From: JABMRP01 sp964444795
GTDB taxonomy: Bacteria; Planctomycetota; Planctomycetia; Pirellulales; Thermoguttaceae
Length of the DNA stretch: 21,204 bases
NCBI GenBank assembly: GCA_964444795.1
Contig: CAYUIQ010000161.1
Span: 1 to 21,204, forward strand
Direction: 5' to 3'
The notes under the pieces: model-generated
Databases searched by the model: none
The model's input: only the letters and a program-made list of their open reading frames with translations
What the model was told of the DNA's origin: nothing
Part shown: piece by piece, positions 15,386 to 21,204 of the stretch
Position numbering within the stretch: position 1 is the first letter of the stretch
Layout of the letters: each line of letters opens with the position of its first letter
Translations under genes and position numbers: made by a program

Positions 15386-15401
15386 TTGGTCACGGGGTCC
15401 G
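15370..15401. repeat. Two tandem 16-bp units overlapping the kinase -35 box
   Basis: Units ttggccacggggtcac (15370-15385) and ttggtcacggggtccg (15386-15401) agree at 13 of 16 positions. A third partial match, ggccacggg, occurs near 15461-15469. Direct repeats with 16-bp spacing next to a -35 would fit tandem binding of a regulator, but a chance low-complexity duplication is not excluded. Confidence 0.5.
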
Positions 15402-15492
15402 AGTGCCCCCGATCGTGATCCCCGGATCGCCCTGGCCGCCGCCGAAACGGGCTGAGTGGGGCCACGGGTTTCTCGAAAGAGTTATGCGATAG

Positions 15493-15536
15493 CCCCCCCG
15501 AAGGGGTGATGGAATCCAAGGAAATTCTCGGGGGGG
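15493..15536. promoter_or_regulatory. Hairpin of C7/G7 tracts upstream of the bPH2 operon
   Basis: cccccccga (15493-15501) and tcggggggg (15528-15536) form a perfect 9-bp stem around a 26-nt loop; the plus strand continues with ttt. It lies 82 bases before the bPH2 start at 15619. It could act as an attenuator-like leader structure of the plus-strand operon, or terminate a transcript entering from the left. Confidence 0.45.
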
Positions 15537-15618
15537 TTTGTGTCATTGCTCCGGAGGGAATATCGTAGAAGGAAAGCGGTCGGCTACTTGAATGGAAAAC
15601 CTGGCAAAGGATTTACCC

Positions 15619-16053
15619 ATGGCAGACGAAAAAGAACTCTACGTCGCTCACCCCGCCATGTTTCGCAACAGGCCGTTGAGCTACTTCTTCTGGGTCGCGT
15701 CCATTCCGGCCGGCGCGGTGTTGGGTTACATGTTCACCCCGTATGCATTCATTCTCTCCGGCGTCGGATGCGTGGCCTTGCTGGTCTGGTGGTTGAACGT
15801 CCTGGGAACCAAACTCACGGTCACCGACAAGCGCACCCTGCTGCGCCGCGGAATTCTCTCGAAACATATCAACGAAGTACTCCACTCCAACGTGCGCAAC
15901 ATCCAGGTCAACCAAAGCCTGCTACAGCGTCTCTTCGGCGTGGGATTGGTCGGCATCTCTTGTTCGGGTCAGTCGGGCATAGAAATCGAAGTAGTGGGAG
16001 TACCCGATCCCGAGCAGGTACGAAAACTCATTGACGAGCATCGCCAGTTATGA
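15619..16053 (+). CDS. Membrane protein with bacterial PH domain (bPH2)
   Basis: A 144-aa protein with two closely spaced transmembrane segments (about residues 20-40 and 43-62) followed by a bacterial pleckstrin-homology-like domain. The domain shows the usual pattern GTKLTVTDKRTLLRRGILS (63-81), then VLHSNVRNIQVNQSLLQRLF (87-106) and GVGLVGI, ending IEIEVVGVPDPEQVRKLI. This is the bPH_2/YdbT layout, a membrane-anchored cytoplasmic domain of unknown ligand. The start at 15619 is chosen because AAAGGA lies 7 bases upstream; the ATG at 15592 (nine residues longer) has AAGGAA too far away. Its stop overlaps the next ATG by four bases (ATGA, 16050-16053). It probably anchors the products of the next two genes at the membrane. 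Confidence 0.85.
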   Translation: MADEKELYVAHPAMFRNRPLSYFFWVASIPAGAVLGYMFTPYAFILSGVGCVALLVWWLNVLGTKLTVTDKRTLLRRGILSKHINEVLHSNVRNIQVNQSLLQRLFGVGLVGISCSGQSGIEIEVVGVPDPEQVRKLIDEHRQL

Positions 16054-17945
16054 CTTCGAGTTCCCAGTCGCTCATTGAAACCGCGACTGATTCCGGCGCC
16101 TCTTCCTTTCGGCGGCGGAGAGCGATTGACGAGTTAACCCGGTCCGAAGATCCGCGCGCCGTCGAAATACTCGCTGGCCTGCTGGAGGATGAAGACCGAT
16201 ACCTCCTCCGCGAGGTGGTCACCGCTCTGGGCCGGTTGGGTGATTGCCGGGCCGTCGAGCCGCTGCTGGCGGCATTGCAGCACGAAGACGACGGGATGCG
16301 CCGCGAAATCGTCGAAGCACTGGGGCAACTCGGCGACGCCCGGGCGGTCGAGCCGCTGGAGTCTCTGGCGGAAAACGATTCCTACTCCGTCCGCTTCGCC
16401 GCCAAAGGCGCATTGCAGCGGATTGCCGAACTGGCACCCGCCGGCGACCCACAGACCGAATCGCAAGAAGACGCCGAACCCCAAGAAGACGTCGTCGGTC
16501 AGCCAGAGGTCGCTCCCCGGGAAGAAGACGCCGAACCTCCTGCTACGGACGAGCCGGACCAGCCGCGCGAGATGGAAGCGACGGACGCGACGGACGCGAC
16601 GGACGAGACGGACGCGACGGACGAGATGCTCGTGCTGAAACCCTCTCCGGCCAAAGACCCGGACGAAATCGTTCCCCTCGTCCCGGCGCCGGCCAGGGTG
16701 CGGCCACCGGTTCCCGCGGCTCCGTCGACGGCGATTTCCCGGGCCGATACGTCGCGCCAAGCCGAAGACGACGTGCTTGAGCCGGCCGATTGTTTTGTCG
16801 TCCACGTCGACGACCGTTTTTCTTGGCGCCGGGCACCGCGGATGGCCGTCTTCTTCGGCGACGATCTGGCCGACGTCGAGGCGGCGTACGAGCAGCTTCT
16901 CGATCGCCAGCAGCAACTGCTGGCCGTCGAACGCGAAAACCGCCAGGTGATCACCAAGCTGAACCTCCAACGCGCCGACAAGGAAGACGATCTGGCGCGT
17001 GCCGGCAGAGCGATCACCACAGCCGGCGATCGGGTGCGAAAGTTCAGCCGCCGCCTGGCTCGCGGCATCGGGGAGAAAAACACCCTGGAAACTCAGGCCG
17101 CTTCGTTCTGGCATCGCCTGACCGCGGCGTTTTCCCCCGACCGGCAGCGGAAGCTCCAAAAGTCGTTGACCGACGTGAATTCGAGAATTGGGCAACTTCG
17201 CCAGAAGGTTGCCGGCGCTCGAGGGGAGCAGGCCGACGCCGAGCAGTGCCATCGGGAATTGTTCGAACCGATCGAACGACTGACGAAACAGGCCGAAGAA
17301 TCGGCCGCCGAGGAAAAAGCGGCCACCACGGCGGTCCGCGAGGCGGACGACCGGATCGACTCCCTCGTGCTCGCCGTGTTGCGAGGCCGATCACCGGAGG
17401 AACTTGGCGCCCGCTTCGCGCAGTTCGGTCCGTTATGTCGCGACCCGGAGTTCTTCCGCGTGTGTACTTACCAGTTGATGCAAGCGCTGGCCGAACTCGA
17501 CGAACATACCTCGCGACTGGAGTCGTTCGCCGCGGAAGCCGAGCAGGCCGAAGACGTCGTCCGCGCGGCTCAAGACGGCCTGGGCGGGGCGATTGCCGAC
17601 GGATTCCAGGTCACGACCGTCGAGAAGCGCGCGGCGGCACGCCTGCACGGATCGATCCGCTTCGAGGAGGAGCACGGTTTTATCTCGGGCTACTCCGGCG
17701 CCAGCGGATCGGCCACCGGCACCGGTACCGGCGAGGCCCTCTATGCGGTCGATGAAATCGATTGGAGCGCGTCGCCCGAACTGGCCGACCGGCTCGCCCG
17801 CATGACCGAGGCCTGGACGCGATTTGGACAGATCATCGGCCGCCGGCAGACGCTCCTGGCCCTTGAGGCGGCCACCCGGCGGAGAATCGACCAGTACGTC
17901 CATTTCATCCGCAGCCAGTTGGAACGCGACTTTCGAGAAGCTTGA
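16050..17945 (+). CDS. HEAT-repeat, acidic-linker, coiled-coil protein (unknown function)
   Basis: A 631-aa cytoplasmic protein with three parts. Residues about 20-128 are HEAT/PBS-lyase-type repeats: RAVEILAGLLEDEDRYLLREVVTALGRLGD and the near-copies RAVEPLLAALQHEDDGMRRE and RAVEPLESLAENDSYSVRF, about 31 residues each. Residues about 129-245 are a long acidic, Pro-rich, probably disordered linker containing TDATDATDETDATDE. Residues about 246-631 begin DCFVVHVDDRFSWRRAPRM and continue as long coiled coils (272-345, 365-435, 475-510), then a Gly/Thr-rich segment SGASGSATGTGTGEALYAVD (550-569) and a helical end. No nucleotide-binding or catalytic motif is seen. It starts by ATGA overlap with the bPH2 gene and ends one base before the next ATG, so it is translationally coupled at both ends. 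Probable scaffold; role unknown. Confidence 0.82.
   Translation: MTSSSQSLIETATDSGASSFRRRRAIDELTRSEDPRAVEILAGLLEDEDRYLLREVVTALGRLGDCRAVEPLLAALQHEDDGMRREIVEALGQLGDARAVEPLESLAENDSYSVRFAAKGALQRIAELAPAGDPQTESQEDAEPQEDVVGQPEVAPREEDAEPPATDEPDQPREMEATDATDATDETDATDEMLVLKPSPAKDPDEIVPLVPAPARVRPPVPAAPSTAISRADTSRQAEDDVLEPADCFVVHVDDRFSWRRAPRMAVFFGDDLADVEAAYEQLLDRQQQLLAVERENRQVITKLNLQRADKEDDLARAGRAITTAGDRVRKFSRRLARGIGEKNTLETQAASFWHRLTAAFSPDRQRKLQKSLTDVNSRIGQLRQKVAGARGEQADAEQCHRELFEPIERLTKQAEESAAEEKAATTAVREADDRIDSLVLAVLRGRSPEELGARFAQFGPLCRDPEFFRVCTYQLMQALAELDEHTSRLESFAAEAEQAEDVVRAAQDGLGGAIADGFQVTTVEKRAAARLHGSIRFEEEHGFISGYSGASGSATGTGTGEALYAVDEIDWSASPELADRLARMTEAWTRFGQIIGRRQTLLALEAATRRRIDQYVHFIRSQLERDFREA
16580..16625 (+). 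repeat. 9-bp coding microsatellite (TDA/TDE repeats)
   Basis: About five tandem copies of gacggacgc-like units encode residues 178-192 of the HEAT/coiled-coil protein, TDATDATDETDATDE. The unit length is a multiple of three, so copy-number change would alter the acidic linker length without a frameshift. Confidence 0.75.
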
Positions 17946-17946
17946 T

Positions 17947-19113
17947 ATGCACAGCGTGGAAATGGTTGCCGCAATGTTCGGCCCGAGCGCCGGTGAGGTG
18001 CTCCAGTGTTACCGCCGCGCGCATCACACGAGCCAACTACTCAGTCGGCTGGAATCCACGCTGGACCAATTGCACGCGCGCCACGACACGCTCAGATCGG
18101 AGAATCAAGAGGAAATTGCCCGGCGTTTCGAGGAAACGGTTCTGGCCGAGCAAGCGCTGGAGGAGAAGAAGCGCCTGCTTGGCGATCTGGTCAATGCTCG
18201 CGACAAGTTGGAACAACGCATCGGATCGGTGTGGCGGCGGCTGGGGATCACGCTGCTGAGTTTCCTCGGGCAATTGAAGGTCGGCGTCGGAGACATTCGC
18301 CGGCAGTTGGAGTCGATGGGCAAGCAGCTCCACGAACGGGAGGACGCGTTCGATCGGGCCTCCGGCCAGTTGGATCGGCGACGCCGGGCGGTGCAATGCT
18401 TGACCGTTCCCCTGGAAAGCCTCGATTTCGCCATCGGTTTCCTCGACAACCGGCGTCACGAGGCGACCGCCGAATCGGCCGAATTGCAGTCCCGTCTCGA
18501 CGAAGTCATCGGCCAGATGGCCCAAGCCGCCTCGCCGGAGATCTTGCGGCTCAAGCTCCAATCGCTCGCCGAAATCGAGGATACCGAAACACTGCAAGAC
18601 GATCTGATCGAGTTGCAGCGGGCCCTGCTTACGCTGGAGTCGCTTCGGCCGGTGCTCTCGGACGACGATGTACCGGTAGCGGAAGTCGTACAAGACCCGG
18701 GCGATCTGGCCCGAGCGATCCAAGCCGGCCTGTACCAAGAAACGGCCGCCGGAAACGGCCGGGTGAATCTCTCGGGAGACGGCACCAAGCACGTACGAAA
18801 GACGCGAACGCGAACCGAGACGTTCAAGCGATCCGACGGCACAATCGGCACCCGAACTCGCCGGGAAACCTACTGGGACAAAGTGCGCATCCGCTTCTCT
18901 GGAACGGTCGGCGCAAGCTTCGCCGTCGAACTGGCCCGTTGGCGGAAAGATGACCCCGCCGCCGCGCTGCACAACGAAGCCAAGGCGGCCTTCCATCGCG
19001 GTTTGCAGCAGGCGCGAGAAACATGCCGTGACGAAATCGCCGAACCTTTGCGACAAACGGTCGCGCGGCTCACCCGCCGGATCCGCGAGTATCTCGATCA
19101 CGCCCCTCGATAA
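17947..19113 (+). CDS. Coiled-coil protein, third gene of the bPH2/HEAT operon (unknown function)
   Basis: A 388-aa protein. Residues about 25-95 and 115-235 are strongly predicted coiled coil by heptad-like Leu/Glu/Arg content (SRLESTLDQLHARHDTLRSE, QLDRRRRAVQ, ESAELQSRLDEVIGQM). A short hydrophobic stretch, RLGITLLSFLGQL (98-110), between them could be a buried or membrane-touching helix. Residues about 270-325 are a basic, Thr/Arg-rich beta-like segment (HVRKTRTRTETFKRSDGTI and RRETYWDKVRIRFSGTVGAS), and the C-terminus is helical (TVARLTRRIREYLDH). The start at 17947 is one base after the upstream stop; a weak GAGAAG precedes it, so translation is probably coupled. No domain is recognised. 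It overlaps the stop region of the convergent URO-D gene by 16 bases. Confidence 0.8.
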   Translation: MHSVEMVAAMFGPSAGEVLQCYRRAHHTSQLLSRLESTLDQLHARHDTLRSENQEEIARRFEETVLAEQALEEKKRLLGDLVNARDKLEQRIGSVWRRLGITLLSFLGQLKVGVGDIRRQLESMGKQLHEREDAFDRASGQLDRRRRAVQCLTVPLESLDFAIGFLDNRRHEATAESAELQSRLDEVIGQMAQAASPEILRLKLQSLAEIEDTETLQDDLIELQRALLTLESLRPVLSDDDVPVAEVVQDPGDLARAIQAGLYQETAAGNGRVNLSGDGTKHVRKTRTRTETFKRSDGTIGTRTRRETYWDKVRIRFSGTVGASFAVELARWRKDDPAAALHNEAKAAFHRGLQQARETCRDEIAEPLRQTVARLTRRIREYLDHAPR

Positions 19114-20114
19114 CCGTCCTGTTCCTGTACCATCTCGATCGCCGCCAGCATGTTCTCCAGCGGCACGTCGCCTTCGACGTCGTGGGCCGGGGCAAAGATG
19201 TAGCCGCCCTCGCGCCCCAACTCCAAGAGCCGGGCCGTTTCGCTTCGCACCTGCCCGACCGTGCCGAAGGGCAACGTCTTCTGGGTCGACAATCCGCCGT
19301 GAAAGGCCAGGCGACCGCGGTAGCGGGGCAACAGGGCGTGGACGTCCATCACTTCCGGCTGAAACGGGTTGAAGCAGTTGAGCCCGGCCGCCACGAGATC
19401 GTCGAACAGTTCGTCGACGTCGCCGCAGGAGTGGATCATCACGAACTTGCCCGCCGCGCGTACCGCCGCGTACATTCGCTTCAATTGCGGATGGATGAAT
19501 CGGTGCCAGAGCTTGGGGCCCATCTGCAGACCCCGCTGTTGGCCCCAATCGTCGCCGAAGTAGATCGCGTCGACGTCGTGCTTCAGGGCCTCGCCCACTT
19601 GGGCCAGATTGTAGTCGGCGATGGCCGTTAACAGCCGGTCGACGAACTCCGGATGATCGTGGAAGTCGATCATCAGATTTTCCAGTCCCCGCAAGGTCCA
19701 GGCCCGTTCGTAAAGCGAGAATCCGATCTGAAAGACGCGAAACCGATCCGGGAATCGCTCGATCCCCCCCGGGATGTTCTCGAAAAAACGGGCGTCCAGC
19801 GGGTTGGGGAACGTATACCCGGCCAACGTCGGCTCGGCCAAGACGCAGCCCTCGACGTTGCCGATGTCCTTGTCGATACTCCGATCCCAGACCACGCCAA
19901 AGACGTCGCGCACACGGTTATTGCCCACGTCGTCGAAGAAGCCGATATCGCTACCCAGCCGCAGCAGGTGATTCTCCAGCGGCACTTCCAGATCATCGGT
20001 GCCGTAATGGGCCAGGAGTTTCTCCTTCGCCTCCTTCGTAAACCCCATCGACCACGGGACGTAGGGAGGTCGCTTTCCCTGAAGTACCGTACGAACGACT
20101 TCGCGTGGGGTCAT
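19098..20114 (-). CDS. URO-D superfamily protein (uroporphyrinogen decarboxylase-like, probable methyltransferase-type)
   Basis: A 338-aa TIM-barrel protein of the URO-D/MtaA superfamily. It begins MTPREVVRTVLQGKRPPYVPW, typical of the family, and carries AIYFGDDWGQQRGLQMGPKL, the conserved FVMIHSCGDVDELF with an H-x-C pair, and the C-terminal FAPAHDVEGDVPLENMLAAI. The HxC pair and the later His resemble zinc sites of MtaA-type methylcobamide:coenzyme M methyltransferase relatives, and the usual hemE N-terminal Arg-rich signature is not seen, so haem synthesis is unlikely; the substrate is unknown. A perfect AAGGAG lies 7 bases upstream of the ATG at 20114, inside the end of the preceding gene. 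It forms an operon with that gene, 3-nt gap. It converges on the coiled-coil gene with a 16-nt overlap (19098-19113). Confidence 0.88.
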   Translation of the reverse strand: MTPREVVRTVLQGKRPPYVPWSMGFTKEAKEKLLAHYGTDDLEVPLENHLLRLGSDIGFFDDVGNNRVRDVFGVVWDRSIDKDIGNVEGCVLAEPTLAGYTFPNPLDARFFENIPGGIERFPDRFRVFQIGFSLYERAWTLRGLENLMIDFHDHPEFVDRLLTAIADYNLAQVGEALKHDVDAIYFGDDWGQQRGLQMGPKLWHRFIHPQLKRMYAAVRAAGKFVMIHSCGDVDELFDDLVAAGLNCFNPFQPEVMDVHALLPRYRGRLAFHGGLSTQKTLPFGTVGQVRSETARLLELGREGGYIFAPAHDVEGDVPLENMLAAIEMVQEQDGYRGA

Positions 20115-20117
20115 GAG

Positions 20118-20993
20118 CTACTCCTTCGCCTCCGCGGCCAGCCGAGCTTGCATCTTCCGCCAAGCAGCCATCGACCGCTTCAGATTCTCATACTTGTCGC
20201 CCTTGACGGCGTAGCACTGCAATCCAACCGGCCCGGCGTAGCCGCGCTTGCGCAGGGCCAGAAGCAACCCATGTACGTCGAAGTCGCCGCGGTCCAACGT
20301 CTGGATCAGGCGATCCCAGTTGCCCTCGTGATCGGCGCCGTTGATCGTCACCACGAACAGATGGGGCATCGCCTCGTCGAGTCGCTTTTCCATGTTCGCT
20401 TCATCGCCCACCTTGAGCCAATGGCACAGGTTGAAGGTGGCGCCCACGTTGGGCCGATCGACTTTCTTGGCCACGCGCACGGCGTCTTCGACCCGTTCGA
20501 CCCAGAACCCGACGTGTGGATACAGGGCCACTCGCAAGCCGGCCTTCTCGGCCATCGCGGCAATCTCGCCGACGACTTCCGCGGCCCGATCATCGCCCGC
20601 CGGGTCGCTGTGCCCGTACTTCGAGCTTCGCACGGTCAGCCAGACGAGCGTATCGCGGCCCTTGAGCGCTTCGATGGCCGCCGGCAGACCGGGATCGTAG
20701 GCCGGTTTGTCCGTGTCCAATTGGGCGCCGACGTAGAGGGCGAACATCTTCTGTTCATGCTTGTCCAGCGCGGCCAGCATCTCGGGAATCCCCCGCACGC
20801 CGGAGGGGCCGATCCCGTCGTAGCCCAACTCGGCCAACATGGCCGCCTGCGACTCGGGCGTGCGATGTTTGGCGTCGGCCACGCCGTTGCTCAGGGCGAA
20901 GAACGGGTTGGATTTCTGGCCATCTTCCGTCCGGGCCATCGTGACAGTCAGGCAAACGGCCGCACAGATCAGTATTTGAAACACACATCTCAT
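20118..20993 (-). CDS. Exported sugar phosphate isomerase/epimerase-like TIM barrel
   Basis: A 291-aa protein with a signal peptide (FQILICAAVCLTVTMA, cleavage near residue 20) followed by a xylose-isomerase/AP-endonuclease-2-type TIM barrel. Recognisable features are GYDGIGPSGVRGIPEMLAAL in the first helix/strand repeat, VALYPHVGFWVERVEDAV, VGATFNLCHWLKVGDEANME (metal/substrate loop region), VVTINGADHEG and GPVGLQCYAV near the end. Family members isomerise or epimerise keto sugars using a divalent metal; the export signal suggests a periplasmic sugar-processing role common in planctomycetes, but a specific substrate cannot be read. It is the first gene of a two-gene operon with the URO-D family gene. 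A GAGAG stretch precedes the ATG at 20993 at a slightly long distance. Confidence 0.87.
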   Translation of the reverse strand: MRCVFQILICAAVCLTVTMARTEDGQKSNPFFALSNGVADAKHRTPESQAAMLAELGYDGIGPSGVRGIPEMLAALDKHEQKMFALYVGAQLDTDKPAYDPGLPAAIEALKGRDTLVWLTVRSSKYGHSDPAGDDRAAEVVGEIAAMAEKAGLRVALYPHVGFWVERVEDAVRVAKKVDRPNVGATFNLCHWLKVGDEANMEKRLDEAMPHLFVVTINGADHEGNWDRLIQTLDRGDFDVHGLLLALRKRGYAGPVGLQCYAVKGDKYENLKRSMAAWRKMQARLAAEAKE

Positions 20994-21157
20994 GGTTGGT
21001 TCTCTCGTTGGGGGGTGTTGGTGGGGAATTGGGGCGGTTCTGGTCCGTTGGGCCCCTGTCGATCTTGTACCACCGCACTCGGTGTGTCAAGACTCAAGGT
21101 AGCTACGGTTGCCAGACCGTTGAAAACGGGCAATAGGTGGCGGGTGCGTGGTGGTCG

Positions 21158-21204
21158 AGCGCAGCGAGCCCCCAGAACCGCGTTTTCTGGGGGCTCGCTG
21201 CGCT
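21158..21204. repeat. Perfect 20-bp-stem palindrome at the window edge
   Basis: agcgcagcgagcccccagaa (21158-21177) is an exact reverse complement of 21185-21204, with the 7-nt loop ccgcgtt. The stem may continue beyond the window, since the left side extends with gtcg. It lies about 165 bases upstream of the isomerase-like gene. Such GC-rich perfect palindromes recur in planctomycete intergenic DNA as REP-like elements; a bidirectional terminator for an unseen neighbour is an alternative. Confidence 0.8.

Larger units (their letters stand above)
15278..15618. other. Divergent intergenic region between the kinase and the bPH2 operon
   Basis: About 340 bases hold the kinase promoter on the minus strand (15357-15385), a 16-bp tandem repeat overlapping its -35 (15370-15401), and a G/C-tract hairpin (15493-15536). 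I saw no convincing sigma-70 promoter for the plus-strand operon. An in-frame ATG at 15592 could extend the bPH2 protein by nine residues. Confidence 0.6.

Noticed and set aside
15592..15618. Upstream start of the bPH2 gene at 15592
   Set aside because: The AAGGAA stretch is too far from that ATG, while AAAGGA is well placed for the ATG at 15619.
16580..16625. Phase-variable repeat switching the gene on and off
   Set aside because: The unit is 9 bp, a multiple of three, so slippage would change linker length and not the reading frame.
18037..19548. 503-codon minus-strand open frame across the coiled-coil and URO-D genes
   Set aside because: It runs antisense to the coiled-coil gene and out of frame through the URO-D gene; both of those have better protein features and ribosome-binding or coupling evidence.

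Overview
This 21.2 kb window is high-GC bacterial DNA that looks like a planctomycete chromosome, most probably Pirellulales-like. That is inferred from gene content: a Tat-type FAD oxidoreductase start, an exported PQQ-like propeller protein, an exported sugar-isomerase-like TIM barrel beside a URO-D family protein, many exported proteins of unknown function, and short genes separated by palindromic intergenic repeats. No tRNA, rRNA, CRISPR array, transposase or integrase was seen.

Layout. (1) 1-2084, minus strand: the 5' end of a Tat-exported FAD oxidoreductase, a 590-base gene-free stretch with a 40-bp inverted repeat, and a PQQ-like beta-propeller protein. (2) 2278-5891, plus strand: an exported unknown protein behind a good sigma-70-type promoter, then rpmA (L27), a terminator, obg and coaX. 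This is the conserved housekeeping block. (3) 5940-12542, minus strand: an accessory cluster. In transcription order it holds a 1003-aa chimeric protein (C-terminal half of a glycosyltransferase, two cysteine-flanked beta-sandwich-like repeats, a C-terminal HELLH zincin-like region), three tandem paralogous small lipoproteins, and a tandem-domain GT2 glycosyltransferase. The first lipoprotein gene overlaps the end of the chimera gene by four bases. Intergenic palindromes separate the later genes. (4) 12917-15277, minus strand: a four-PAS NarL-type histidine kinase with no response regulator in the window. Its promoter has a perfect TATAAT and carries a tandem 16-bp repeat across the -35. (5) 15619-19113, plus strand: a tightly coupled three-gene operon encoding a two-helix membrane bPH2 protein, a HEAT/acidic-linker/coiled-coil protein and a second coiled-coil protein. 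I do not recognise it as a described system, and it is the best candidate here for an undescribed machine. (6) 19098-20993, minus strand: a two-gene operon for a URO-D superfamily protein and an exported AP-endonuclease-2-fold protein. It converges on operon 5 with a 16-nt coding overlap. The window ends in a perfect 20-bp-stem palindrome.

How the genes may work together. L27, Obg and CoaX are ribosome-assembly and cofactor functions. The minus-strand glycosyltransferase/lipoprotein cluster is probably concerned with the cell surface or envelope, but it shows signs of truncation and rearrangement. The bPH2/HEAT/coiled-coil operon suggests a membrane-anchored scaffold. All function statements rest on motif recognition by eye; no database search was run.
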